Positions 24,692-36,143 of a stretch of 64,000 nucleotides of DNA are shown here, piece by piece. The translations under genes were made by a program, and so were the position numbers. Within the stretch, counting starts at the first letter, position 1. Each line of letters starts with the position of its first letter. The notes under the pieces are model-generated. The model had not been told where the DNA came from. It saw only the letters and a list, made by a program, of their open reading frames with translations, and made no database searches. Source of the stretch: Isoetes taiwanensis (Eukaryota > Streptophyta > Lycopodiopsida > Isoetales > Isoetaceae). The DNA lies in NCBI GenBank assembly GCA_021234155.1, contig JAJEKV010000009.1, positions 11,786,546-11,850,545 on the forward strand, read 5' to 3'.

Positions 24692-24841
24692 TTTTTTATT
24701 GTTGATTTAGAGCCATTGATCGACAGCATATTCCCGTTATTGTACTAGATTGATGGCCATTAATATTTTGACAAAAAATTAAAAAGCCACTTCCTATGGT
24801 CTGGCTTGAACATATGGTGCCCATTGCAAAAAAAATTAGGG
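24692..24841. repeat. direct repeat, right copy, flanking the triterpene cyclase remnant
   Basis: Second copy of the block at 23052-23204, same orientation. The sequence just before it contains GGGCAACCCATTGATGCG, which echoes GTTGCCCACCTATTGGGCAACC near 23.31 kb on the other side of the cyclase fragment. Confidence 0.8.
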
Positions 24842-25840
24842 AAAATTTAAAAAATGCCCCTGTATTTTGAGGTATTTGTGAAAATGCCCTGGTACTTGCA
24901 GAAATTACTAAATTGTCCCTAACAGTGTTGGGCAAAGTTTTTAAACCCAATCGGAAATTTTCCTACTCTTTCATCAAATAGACGGATATTTTCAGTTCCC
25001 AATCGAAAATTTGTATGACTCTTATACAAATATGCATAAAAATCTACCGGAATTTTTCCTGCAATGCGCTAACTCAACCAGAAATTCTTAGTTTCAACCA
25101 GAACAAACCTTCCCTACCCCAGAATTTGCCCAACAGTGGTCCCTAATTCTCAGTCCAACGCAATCAATTTATTCCTTCCCATGTTGAGCGTGTCCTTCCG
25201 TCTACAATGGGTTGAAAAAAACTCCAGCTGTAACCTATGGCTTTGCCACAAAATAGAGGATTGCTCAGGATTGTGTGCCCAAATTAGAGGCAGACTACAT
25301 AGTTTTTTCCACCCAAGATCAGCTGCCAGGAGGAGAAATCGAGTATAACATTGCTGCCATACATCCCAGGCGATACTGGTTTTCTATGGACTGTGATTTT
25401 TGCCGATTTAGACTCTGCTAATGATCTAAGAGAAGATTACAAGCTTCGGTTCTCCAGAAATAGCTCTATAGTTGGTCCGGCTGTGAGCATGACCTCGCAG
25501 GCTTGTCATATCAGATTGTTAGCAAATAGGTCGTTCTGTAGAAGAAAAGTAGGTTAAGCAAGACAATATGGATCAATATAAATGTAGACGAATTTGCAAC
25601 AATTGTGAGAAAAAATCACAGGGATGAGACTTTGAAACGGCAAAATATTTTTGTAATGTCGAAACAGTAAAACAAGAAAGATCTGTGATGTTGTCGTCGA
25701 TGATGGTAATTCTGTATTATTTTTAGTCATAACCCACAATAGTAAGGGCATTTTGACAATTTCTTCAAATGGAAGGGCATTTTGACAAATACTCAAAAAT
25801 ATGAGGGCATTTTTAAAATTTTCCCAAAAAGTTAAGGGCA
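24830..25840. mobile_element. non-autonomous DNA element with ~95-bp terminal inverted repeats
   Basis: The left end (24830-24921: TTAGGGAAAATTTAAAAAATGCCC, then GAGGTATTTGTGAAAATGCCC) is the imperfect reverse complement of the right end (25741-25840). Both ends contain repeated AAAATGCCC modules. The ~820-bp interior has no transposase-like ORF. Size and structure fit a MITE or Mutator-like non-autonomous element. The target-site duplication is unclear because both ends are A-rich. Confidence 0.65.
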
Positions 25841-26954
25841 AAAAAAAAAAAGGGACCAACAGTATACATCCGGCCTGCGCAGTCCATATCATGAATAATC
25901 TGCGCAACGAAATGATCATACAAACAATTGAAGAAGTTTAAAAAACCCAATAGAACTGAAGGAAGAAAAACAAGTCTTGCTCTGCCCTGTGCAACCCAAT
26001 GACCCTGTTCAGCTCTTCGAATTTGGATACCCGCGAAGATATCTGTGCCTTGTGTGGCCCTAGTCTCGATATCATACCTGCGCTGTCCCCAGATATGACC
26101 TGAATAGGTTTTAATCTGCCTTCTTTAACCATTATATATTAAGTGATAATCAATGGATTAACGCATTCAAGCATCCTTGACTCCGAGTTGAATGCTAGAC
26201 ACTCCAGATCTGAAGCGAATTCCTTTCCCGACACAAACAACATGGCAAGAAGACATGTCTGCCGAGGAGATCTAGCCATCCTTGACTCCAAGCTGAATGC
26301 TAGGTGCTCCAATTCCGCAGCGAATCTTTCCCGACACAAATGGCAAGTCAAGAAGACTTGTCTGCCAAGAAGATCTGCCCATATGCACCCTGGAAAGTTT
26401 CACTTTCCATATCATGCAAACCATCCACAAAAAATCACAAACCTCATGCCAAGAAAAGAAACCCGGCCTTTATCTGCAATTAAGCTCCTCAAACATGAAA
26501 TATGGTTTTGCATACAATATACGATAGGAATCTTAGTCCCAACCATGCGAGTAAACTCTTCTGCAATACGAAATAAAATATTGCAAGTTTATGGAGCTCA
26601 ACCTTATTTATGACACATAGTAGTAATGTTCAAGGAGAGGTTATTTCACTCAATTACAGACCCAAATTATATATGATAATGGCCTCCTCTGTTGGCCTCT
26701 ACAAAATTGCAATATTTTTCGTGAAATCGGTGCTTGCTTCTTCTCCATAAAGCTAAATAGCCTCTGCCTCGAAGCATTACATTAGAGAATGTGCCAGGCA
26801 GAAAATTTCGCCGGGCACGGGCCTTGGCTCACCCTAGCTCGTTAAATCCTTGTCAGTCAAAATTGTCTACTCTGGCACATTATCTATATCTCAAAGATTC
26901 AGTTTCCATCAAACGTCTATACAATTTTTAGCTTAAGCAAAGTTCATATAGAAT
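25841..26954. other. intergenic with a 105-bp in-frame tandem repeat
   Basis: At about 26171-26380 a 105-bp unit occurs twice (CATCCTTGACTCC..., GCGAAT, TTTCCCGACACAAA, TGTCTGCC..AGATCT). It lies in a 156-codon + strand ORF (26143-26613) and gives a 35-residue repeat (SILDSELNARHS / AILDSKLNARCS), but is also open on the minus strand. I recognise no protein family. A mobile-element remnant or fortuitous ORF is as likely as a gene. Confidence 0.45.
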
Positions 26955-27125
26955 AGAATAAATTTTTTATCGTCCAAGGAAACCAATTGTCCTATGGGAC
27001 CCAAACAAAAAGAAAGCAGCAAGCGTATTACTGTCAGGATTAAAAAAACCCCATCTCGAAGGGTTTTCGAGGGAAAAACCTTAGCAGTAATAAGTATGCT
27101 GGTACACTGTACAATTGTATAGGAC
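26955..27125 (-). mobile_element. solo 3' tail of the 13-kb LINE family or its SINE
   Basis: On the minus strand this runs from the TTGTACAGTG block through the hairpin (27027-27092), GACAGTAATACGCTTGCT, GTCCCATAGG.CAATTGGT and ends in a TTTATTCTATTCTAT tail. Each block has a counterpart in the same order in the LINE tail at 12890-13045. No coding sequence is attached, so it is either an extremely 5'-truncated LINE or a short element using the LINE tail. Confidence 0.7.
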
Positions 27126-28570
27126 AATTCAATACTGCCCTGGAGGAGAATAAGGAGCTTAATGGCTTTGGTTCTTTATATGTGGTAAAAGGTCTACCAG
27201 TCCAAGAGTGACAACTTGCCTCCTGTTATAGATCCCATTGCATACTCCCAACTAAGATATCTGGAGCTCTGAAAGAGGTAATTTGCACCGCCTAAAAATT
27301 CCACCCGATGAAATTTCACGGTGGCCCCGAATTTCACCACAATTTCGAGGCGGTGAAATTTGCGATGTTTTCTGGCGAGTTTAAGCGGTTTTTGGCGGTC
27401 TTTGCTGCGGGAAGGTGAGTTCATCACGCGGGGGGACTTGCGGGGAAGCCGGAGTTGACAAGCAATCGACTGCTAATTTCTTTTTGAGGAAACAAGGTGT
27501 TTTGGACCGAAATTTCAAGGCCCCTGTTTTTCGAGCTATAATGTAGTGAACGTATTGTGGTATTGTGATGGACCTCGACACCAATGATGGATAAGAAGCC
27601 TTATGGAGTTTATTCAAATGCTATTTATAGTATATATGCAGGTTCATGTGTAAGGAACCTACGCTACATGCAGAACCTCCAGGTGGCATAGGTTGCCTGA
27701 TGTGGCCTTCTGCACCCACTAATTCCCTCAAATCCATCTCTAATTCTGCAAATCTGTCGCTACAGTGCCTGCAAATCTTGTGAAGGATGTAAACTGAAGG
27801 GTTTTGTTGTTTTCTCATGAAGAAAAAATAAGCCCCTACAAAATCCATTGGCTATGGCAGATGTGTAAGAAACTTTTGTGCAAGGAACGCCGTATATCTA
27901 CTCCAGGATGTGGTAAACCCAGACACATGTCAGAGTTAACCCTTTGTTATGCGAAACTTACCACACTTTTATGCAGAGCTAACCCACGGTTTTTGGCCGG
28001 ATAACCATAGCGGTGAGCGGGCGTGGAGCGTGTTTTGGCATGCCGATCTTTGAATAGAGCTTTCAATCAGCTTCTTGAATGGTTTAATCCGGTGCAAACA
28101 CCATTGGAATTGCCTTGCCAACCCCTAAAAACCTTATTATATGAAGAGAGCAGATGATTTGAGCACGGATCAAGCAAGATCAGTGAAAAAACATGCCACC
28201 ACATCCCGGAGTAGATTTATGGCCATCCCCTTCCTTTATGCCCTGTCGCTGTGACCTTGCAAATCGTGCAAATCTGATGAGGCCTCTACAGATCTGCTCA
28301 AGTGCCTCCAAATCTGCTGAACCCCTTAAATCCATTGCATTCTTCATCTATTGCTTGTCCTGTCTAAGAAAACCCTGTTGCGAAGAAAACTATGTTGCTA
28401 TGGGCCTCAAAGAAAATCATGTTGGCACCGCCGCCAGAGCACCGCCACCCAAAAGCCACCCAAAAATTACTTGAAAATAAAAAGCCCTGTATCGCTACAT
28501 ATGTAATGTAGTTTGCCATTTTTCGTTTTTGTTTTTGTTCCTTCCTAATTTTTTTGCGCCACAATTTTTT
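27126..28570. other. no recognised gene; possible 5' part of the hAT element
   Basis: I see no conserved ORF. Around 27290-27400 there are several inverted, GGCGGTGAAATT-type blocks that could form a stem. The stretch lies directly upstream of the hAT transposase remnant and may include its decayed N-terminal (BED finger) region, but no zinc-finger pattern is visible. Confidence 0.35.
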
Positions 28571-28579
28571 TTCTCTCTT

Positions 28580-30370
28580 TATACCATGCTGTGGAAAAAA
28601 GATTGCAGCCCGTGAAGAACACGTGGAAGAGGTATGGAGTTTCAATTTGTAGCGATGGGTGGTCTGATTTAAGAAAGAGACCCATTATTAACTTTGTGGC
28701 CTCAAACTGTTTTGGCTCTATGTTTTTGAAATCCGTGGATGCAAGTGGCAAGAAGAAAGATGCTATGTTTTTGTTTGATGAGTTAAAAAAGGTCATTGAA
28801 GTAGTTGGCGTTGAGAACATTGTTCAAATTATTACTGATAATGGTTTCAATTGTGTAAAATCTAGTGACATGTTAGAATTGGAGTTCCCATCCATATTTT
28901 ACACTCGTTGTGCATGCCATTGCTTGGATCTTCTCTTTGAAGATATAGGTCGATTGGATTGGGTAGCTCCATCAGTTAAGGGTCTTGAAAGATTGTGACC
29001 TTCCTCATCGCCAAAGTGCAGTATTTCTTTATGGCATAAGTTTTGTAAGAAGTCTTTGTTGAAACCAGCGACTACTAGATTCTCATACTTGTTCATAGTT
29101 TTGGAACAATTGACAAGCGAGGAAGTAGAAAAGCATTAGTGAAGATGATCGGCGATGAGTGGAGTGCTTGGAAACACTCAAAAAAAACTAATGGCAAGGA
29201 AGTATATGCATTGATTAGAAGCGCTGAATTTTTTATCCATGCCAAGGAGATTGTTTATGTGCTAACTCCATTGTTGAAAGTATTGAGACTGGCGGATAGG
29301 GAAGGCTCAACCATGGGTTTAATCTACGAGTGCATGCGTAACTTGATCGAGATCCTCAATGGTATGAAAGATAAAGTGGCTCCTTATAAAATTCAGTCCA
29401 TCATAAATTATATAAAGTATGAGCACGAGGGATTGCAAGCAAGGTGGACTATGCTTCACTCACCTTTGCACGGAGTTGGATATTTGCTAAACCCTCTCTT
29501 TAGAGATGGTCCTGACCATGAAGATGCTTTGTATGACGATAAGTTGATGAAGGATTGGTGGGATTATCTTCCAAGGTACGTCAACCAATATATTTGCTTG
29601 TTTCAATGTATATTTTTGCTTCTTTCAATTTAACAAACTTGCAATTATGTATTCATGATTATTCTTATGTATTCATGATTCTTATTAGGTACACCAAGAA
29701 TGATTTACAACTCCAAACCAAGCTAAATCATAATTAACGAATTTAGGATCCACAATGAGCGTGGGAGGGCATCACAATTTGCAGTGGCAAAACTAAGAGG
29801 CGAGATGTTGACACCTTTGAAGTGGTGGCAGCAATATGGAGGAGTCTCTCCCAGTTAAGGAATTTGGCAATCGGGTTCTAGGCCAAGGAACATCAGCAGC
29901 CCATGTGCGGAATTGGAGTTCATGCAGGGTGTAGTGACCAAAAGAGGAATAGGCTTCTTTCCTCTAATCTTTGAGAAGTTGATTTTCATTCATACTAACT
30001 TACATTTGCTTGAGAATTTAGAGAGGCCGAGAGTAAAATGATTGAAGCAAATTATGACAAAATAAATCTTGAAAAGAATGAGGAGAGACTATTAGTTGTG
30101 CAAGAGAGGGTAGATGCCATTGTGCAAAGTCTTGGCTCCAATTCAACCAGGTTTGTGTTAGTTGAAATGAATGAAGAAGAAGGCGATAGTGAAGAGATTA
30201 CATATGTGGAGGAGGGAGATTCTCCAGATGATGAGTCTATGGGCGATGAGTCTCCATATCATGATGAGTCTCCTTATCATAATGAGGACATTATGGAAAT
30301 CAAGTTGAGGATGATGGTTCATATGATGATACTTTAGATCTTTTGATTGCCAAGGAGGGGCGTAGTATTC
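28580..30370 (+). mobile_element. hAT-family transposase remnant
   Basis: Broken + strand frames give the hAT transposase order. First comes a DUF659-like core at 28591-28998: SICSDGWSDLRKRPIINF, VVQIITDN-type QIITDNGFNCVK and the CACHCLDLLFEDI block. Then SLLKPATTRF (about 29050) and a helical middle region at 29139-29575 (WSAWKHSK, FIHAKEIV, LSPLLKVLR-like VLTPLLKVLRLADRE). A C-terminal dimerisation-like region follows at about 29750-30000 (LAIRVLGQGTSAAHVRNWS in one frame, then TKRGIG and FEKLIFIHTNLHLLENL). An acidic tail at 30038-30337 (SPYHDESPYHNED) ends it. At least three frameshifts or stops split the protein, so it is inactive. No clear terminal inverted repeats were found. Confidence 0.8.
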
Positions 30371-31586
30371 GAGATCTTATTTGAAGAATATTATGGTAAT
30401 GTTTTGAATTTAGATTCCAATTTGTTTTTGTGTATGCTTCTCATTGTATACTTCGCTTGTGTCTTGCAGGAACACATAATTTGAAGTTTCTTAGTTTGGA
30501 GAAGAGAATGACATTAGTCTTTATGCTATTCTAAGTTTTTGTATTTCAGTTTGTTGTTTTAAATGTGATGAAGACAAATTGCTGTTCAAAAACATTTCAA
30601 AGACAAGTTGCATAATATTATAAGTACATTTATTTAGTACATTTTGGTTCTAAATTTATTTAGTACAATTTTGGTGTTGCTGATTTTCTGGAATTGAGAT
30701 CAGGAATGTATGTAGATGTGTTTCTTTTGTTGCAGGAATCTCTTGAAGGCAAAAAGCATATTGCGCATCAAAGGTTTAAGTGACATTCTGATTTTTCAGC
30801 AGGTTAGATAAGGTATTTTCAAATTCTGATTGCATATGTGGATTCAACATGATCAAATTAGCCAAGATCATGTTCTAAATTGTTAAAATCTGATCAATTT
30901 TTTTTGGCCAAAAAATAACACGTTATCAACTTCGAGGATAACTAGTTACACGTTATTTTGCCGTCAACGATAACTGCTAACGAACAACTATGGAGTTAAA
31001 GATGCTAATGCAGCCGACAGTCTGGCTTTTTCTGTCACATTTTTTTGCAAAGCTCCAACTTCTGTGGCTAAGCCTGTGTGTCGAGGGCCTCTGTTTCTAT
31101 CGCCGGTTTCTGCTTCGTACTAGAAATTTCTCATTCAATAAGCTTCTGTGTATTCGATCTAGGGCCAAAGCAATCTAGATTTTTACTGGGTAAATTGCTA
31201 GAAGCCGTGCATGCAGAGCATGCATCTAAAGTTTTTAACCGTTTTAAGTTCATCTAGGGTTCATCTAGGCGGCAAGTTAGTATTATCCGACAGTAGGATG
31301 CAGACATGGATCTCAATCTTGCTGCTTGTTCTGGATTTGTTGTATTTTGAAGCAGGGTCTAAGCAAGAAGAAGTAAGGTTTACACTGTGTTCTAGTTCCA
31401 TCTGCTCCAATTTGTTCAAGGTAAATCATTTTGAAAGGAGTGGTACTGGGGATTGAAACTTTGATTTTTTAGAGAGACAAAGACTCAGTATCTTACTGGA
31501 GCTCAGTCCCTTTTCTTCCCCGTTGGATGAAGAGAATTCGCCTCTTATTTGCTGCATCGGAATAAAATGGTTCATCTTCTCTCGAG
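30371..31586. other. intergenic, no recognised gene
   Basis: AT-rich sequence with short ORFs only. It may contain the 3' end of the hAT element. I see no convincing gene or RNA. Confidence 0.4.
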
Positions 31587-32147
31587 ATGAAATTTACAGA
31601 TTTCGTTATGAATCTGTACAAAAACTCGCGATCTCTGTTTCTAGGGCTACGAGAAAACATGCTCTATTTCCTTCAATCTTCGAATTCGCCTCGTCCAAGT
31701 GAAGAGGTTAAGACACAAATTTACAAGCCATCTCATCAATATTTACGATTGGCAAAGTCGTGGCAAAAAGGGGAGCATGAAGCTGCAAAATGGATCGTTG
31801 GATTGAGGAGCAAAATGGATCGTTGGATCGTTGTTAGTTTCCTTCTTTCCATTTTCGAATTGCTAAAGACTAAGCTCCAGGCTGCTGTTTTTGGATCTAT
31901 CGTTGATGCAACCAATATTCGTTGCCAAGTCGTCAAGCAATCTAGAAATATTAATATGTTGAAATCCATAGAATGCAGAATCCTGGATGATGATTTTCAA
32001 CATTTTGACCCCATGATCTCCGAAATAGGATCTCACAAACTATCCAGAGTTGCTCTAAAATTTGCATTTAAGATGAGTCTTTGCTTTCTAAAATTTGCAT
32101 TTAAGATGAGTCTTTGCTTTCTATCTTCTGCCCAGGATTTTGCTTAA
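31587..32147 (+). CDS. unrecognised ORF with 11-residue repeat
   Basis: A 186-codon ATG-to-stop ORF of varied composition (KFTDFVMNLYKNSRS... LRLAKSWQKGEHEAAKWIV). It contains a hydrophobic stretch (WIVVSFLLSIFELL) near residue 80-95. The last part carries a perfect 33-bp tandem duplication (about 32059-32124), giving KFAFKMSLCFL twice. I recognise no domain. It may be a lineage-specific gene, an exon of an undetected gene, or a chance ORF; codon-level evidence is not enough to decide. Confidence 0.3.
   Translation: MKFTDFVMNLYKNSRSLFLGLRENMLYFLQSSNSPRPSEEVKTQIYKPSHQYLRLAKSWQKGEHEAAKWIVGLRSKMDRWIVVSFLLSIFELLKTKLQAAVFGSIVDATNIRCQVVKQSRNINMLKSIECRILDDDFQHFDPMISEIGSHKLSRVALKFAFKMSLCFLKFAFKMSLCFLSSAQDFA
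32059..32124 (+). repeat. 33-bp tandem duplication
   Basis: The unit AAATTTGCATTTAAGATGAG plus TCTTTGCTTTCTA occurs twice without a mismatch and keeps the surrounding reading frame. Confidence 0.85.
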
Positions 32148-34950
32148 GAACATACTAAGTAGCACATGATTGTATCTTCTTTCATATTTGTGTGCTCCAT
32201 CTGAAGGTTGAGGTTGGTTATCAAGTTGTTGAATTGGGTAATAATCAGTTTAGAGGTATAGTTTCTAAAGCTCATAAAAGCCCAATTCACCATCCCAAAA
32301 ACAATTCTATTCTATTTTAAACTAACTTCAAGGATTTAAATGTTCTTGCCTATTAATTATTAGACTGGCATTTAACTTGACTAATTAATGGATTATTTTG
32401 TCAAAACATTTCATCTTGTGTTAGTCGGAACATTTCATCTTCAAATCACACCAAGTCTGTGATGGAGATTGGAAGAGCTCTAGTGTGTGGATTGGGGATC
32501 GAAATGGTAGTTTCAATCACTGAAGGTAAGAGCAATAGTTCTTCATTATATGTAGAATCTGCAGAATCGTTGTTTTTTTTTTTCTTTTACGAAAATTTGA
32601 ATGCTTGACAAATGGCTCAAAAGGGTTAAATTGAAGTTCTTAGATCTCGGCAATCTATTTCCAAGATTACTTCTTAGGTGCTCAGGTAGTAGTTGTCATT
32701 GCCGGATATCATCTTAATGCATAGGCACGTAGCCTGCGTATAGGTATCACAGGAGGACTGGATAGGCCTTTGAACTCTTTGACTCCACTCTTTTGTAGCG
32801 CGCCATATAATGGTCCACAATTCACTGCATCCTTAGAAGAGTTGTTCGGGGTATATTCTCACAAAATATGCCAAACCAATGAGGTTTGTTATAAATTTAA
32901 GATTACAAGAAATTTATCGCGGCGGCCAAGCCATCGCGAACATGAAATTGAAGTAAAGGGAGAAAATGGAGATGGAATTGAAGTAAAGAAAATTTTAGTT
33001 TAGAATCAATGGTTTTAGAATAGAATTTCCTACCATCTGTTGTCAGAGCATGGTTGCCGGGCATTAAGTTCACGCGTCCTCTGCTAGAAGACAGGCTAAG
33101 CATTCTGGGCGGCCAGAGTTTTGTTGTTTGCCACTGGATTGAAGCAGGCAGAATTGCTGTTCGTGATTTTGGTGTTGAAATGGAGGTGCAGGGTCCAGAT
33201 CCGCTCTACAGAGCTATGTATGTAAGAGCTGTTATGTAAAGCTTCAAGCTTTCGTGTGGAGTTTGTATATGGAAGCCTGTTTTCCATGACCTATGCGCTG
33301 CCATGACCAAATTCATCAACCGAGCTGCCCAGAAATCTGATGCACAATCTGATGCCCGGAGAGGTTCAAAGCAGATGAAGAAGTTTCGAAGAAGCGCATG
33401 AATGCCTCTGATCTCCTCTAATTACGAAATATTTTTTTTTTCCATTCCAATGATTCGTGGCCCTGTATTTAGCATTTCCATTCGTATTTTTCGTGCGTGA
33501 CTCAAATTTATCAGTTTGTCCCTTCGCCTTAGTCGACGGCTTAGATTGTGCCATATGGCATGTTGTGTATGCTGTCTCTCCAAAAGGCATCAAAAGTGTG
33601 ACGTCGAATAAGCTAAATATTGCTGCGGAATGTTGCTGCGGTTCATGGAACTTGGAGAAGGTGCATTTATGCAAACTTTGAGGATTTTGATGATATATGA
33701 AATTTATCGTCGTGTTGATTCTATTTCTCAAGATTTATTGATTCGATTTGGTATTGTAAATAGGTTATAAGCATACAGGCCTTCTCCTTGGTTTCTATAA
33801 AGGAAAGCCAAATGATGGACATGGAGCACAACAGATATCGACTGCGTTCAGTGGAACATTTCTGTTAAATGAATTAATAAGATATGATATGTTCTCCAAG
33901 TTATTTATATCATAAATAAATCCCCAGTTTTATCAGTATGACCAACAGCTTATTTTCTGGAAAGTGCTGCAAGTATGTCAATTTTTTGTTAAATTTATTA
34001 TTAAGCCAAGTTACTTAATCATCATGGCAAATACAGTTTGAGCCTACTGCATCGTAGAGTACTTCAGACTATATCATGACTTAGTATGATCAGCAACAAA
34101 GCCTGGCTTCTTTTCAATATGTTCTAGAAAATTTCTGGATGAAATAGTTGTGGTAACTTGGTGAGCAACGATTCCAGGATATGTAAAGCTTGACTTTTTT
34201 TCAGTAAGTTGTAGAAAATTGAGGATTGTACATGGCATGAAGCTTTGTGTATCCATAAAGTCTGTAAAATAGCTGACATCCATTCATGAGCAAATTATCT
34301 GCAAATATTTGCAAGATGCTGCTCGAAATTTGTCTGGATATACAGACATGCATGTTTAAAATCTCCCAATATCCGTGAGATCTTACACTAGCAGGATAGG
34401 TAAAATGAATGCCCATTCCCAGTAGTGATATTTGTTTTCAAATGGATCTTTAGACCATAACCATAATCCAAATTGCACCATGGTGCAAAGCAGATATTAC
34501 ACTACAATTGCTCAAATTAAAATGACATGTTTAGATGTTGCACAGAATAAGTTAATTTCATTCCATTGTTGTTCTTGGTTTTGTAGTTGTACATGAATAG
34601 GAAATTCACGAGTAAATCATCTGCAAATGTTTGCAAGACATATTTCTAGGAAACACAATCATTGACATCTATGGAAAAGGCCAGCCCCAACATTTTGTCA
34701 GAACTCCTAGCATGCAACCAATTATACATAAAGAGCAGCCCCAACATTATCCCAGAACACCCTTAGCATAGTCTTAAAATAACCTCACCTTAGCATGCTT
34801 ATGCTTATTCAAGCATGCAAGATGTCACACTACTATTGCTCAAAATTTAGAACCCCAAATCTTCCAAGTCTATGGATCCATGTTTTTTGCTTTCTGATTT
34901 CCATGTCGTATGTGGTCATCACTGTGCATTTGTTATTCCACGTCTTCTAC
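32148..34950. other. intergenic, no recognised gene
   Basis: No conserved coding region is seen. A short stretch at 32461-32530 (SVMEIGRALVCGLGIEMVVSIT) is vaguely protein-like but isolated. A (TAGAA)n run with ATTTTATCGTCC at about 34963-34998 looks like the antisense end of the LINE/SINE tail at 26955. Confidence 0.35.
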
Positions 34951-35120
34951 GTTCCTTTTTAATAGAATAGAATAGAATAGAATATGATTTTATCGTCCTT
35001 TTTAATAGTGAGGTAGTGAGCACTAATTCTGAAGTAGACAATAGTGGTTTGGGGCAAAAGTATGCTGGTGGGTTACAAAAAAACGCAACCCCAACACTTA
35101 GATCAGCACCCTGCACCTAC

Positions 35121-35429
35121 TATTCGCATCAATCCGAGACATCGGATCGCCATTCTAGAATGGAACGAGCATGCATGTCATGCATGCATGCGGGCGGTGC
35201 ATGCCCCTTTTTGGTTGGGAGTTCGCTATTTGGTAATGCGTTTATCCACGTCTCATCGGGTCTTCTCTTAGCGATTACCTTATTCTCTTTGAATTGTTTC
35301 GAGGCGGGGAGGGGCTTCTTCACCCTTAGTTTAATTTAGCGTATCTTTCTTGCTATCCTTCTAGGCCTTTGGCCTCGTCCACCCGTGACCTTAGGTCCTC
35401 GATCCTAGTTTAAGGAAGTTCTCGGTAGT
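35121..35429 (+). mobile_element. SINE-like element, copy 1 (5' part, interrupted)
   Basis: Begins with the same head as copy 2: GCATCaATCCGAGACATCGG, ATCGCCATTCTAGAATGG, then the CATGCATG-rich block and TTTTGGTTGGGAGTTCGC. Similarity continues through CACGTCTCATCGG to CTTATTCTCTTTGAA and then fades. Copy 2 sits inside or directly after it. Confidence 0.65.
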
Positions 35430-35468
35430 CGGGCGGTTTGTTGGTTTCTTCGAGTCCCATTCTAGAAT

Positions 35469-36103
35469 CGCATCGATCCGAGACATCGGATCGCCATTCT
35501 AGAATGGGACGAGCATGCATGTCATGCATGCATGCGGGCGGTGCATGCCCGTTTTTGGTTGGGAGTTCGCTATTTCAGGCGCGTTTCTGCATCCACGTCT
35601 CATCGGCGCTTCCTCTTCTCTCAGCAGTACCTTATTCTCTTTGAACCCACCCTCCCCCCTTCTTTGTTTATTAGATTTTGTACAAGTTTTGTTTATCATG
35701 TTTTCCACCCATTTGGGTGATGCTTTTTTTCCACCCATTTGGGTCATGCTATTCTCTGGTATGTTTCTCTTTGTTGTGTTGGTGATGTGCGGTGCAGGTT
35801 GGCGGCATCATCCGTTTCGACTTCTCCATGCGGGGGTTTTGGGAGCGATTCTATGCCTTACGTTTGTCTAAGCCCCTTGCCGAAGGCTTATCACTAGGGT
35901 TTTTCCTCGAAAACCCGAAAGGGCGGGGTTTTTTAATCCCGGTGATAAGCTTTCGGCAGGTACAGCAGCCGCTCATCTATTAGCATTTCCAAATGATATA
36001 ATTGGATTTTCCCTTTATTTTTCGTGGGTAGTTCGCATGTGTGCGGCTACCCACTGTCCACCATTGTAGAAAATCTGCTGAGATGAATGAGAAGCCTATC
36101 TAT
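35469..36103 (+). mobile_element. SINE-like element, copy 2, with target-site duplication
   Basis: A 635-bp non-coding element. It starts GCATCGATCCGAGACATCGG, followed by a CATGCATG block. In the middle are two CCACCCATTTGGGT units. Near the 3' end is a strong hairpin (arms 35879-35895 and 35941-35958: TGCCGAAGGCTTATCAC against GGTGATAAGCTTTCGGCA). It ends CCATTGTAGAAAATCTGCTG plus AGATGAATGAGAAGCC. It is bounded by near-identical direct repeats (35430-35468 and 36104-36143, CGGGCGGTTTGTTGGTTTCT..., one-base difference in length) that fit an unusually long target-site duplication. No ORF or poly-A tail is present. Confidence 0.7.
35879..35958. repeat. hairpin motif shared by several elements, copy 3
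   Basis: The arms described for copy 2 enclose AGGGTTTTTCCTCGAAAACCC and GGCGGGGTTTTTTAATCCC-type blocks. Its reverse complement matches 27027-27092 and 39015-39098 block by block. Confidence 0.75.
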
Positions 36104-36143
36104 CGGGCGGTTTGTTGGTTTCTTGCGAGTCCCATTCTAGAAT

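Noticed and set aside
32461-32530. Short stretch resembling an Alba-domain core (MEIGRALVCGLG)
   Set aside because: The similarity covers only about 20 residues, with no flanking domain sequence or matching exon.
35150-35210. CATGCATG (RY-type seed regulatory motif) clusters at 35.1, 35.5 and 39.5 kb
   Set aside because: They are a fixed part of the SINE-like element head and occur in each copy, so they are explained by repeat structure and not by gene regulation.
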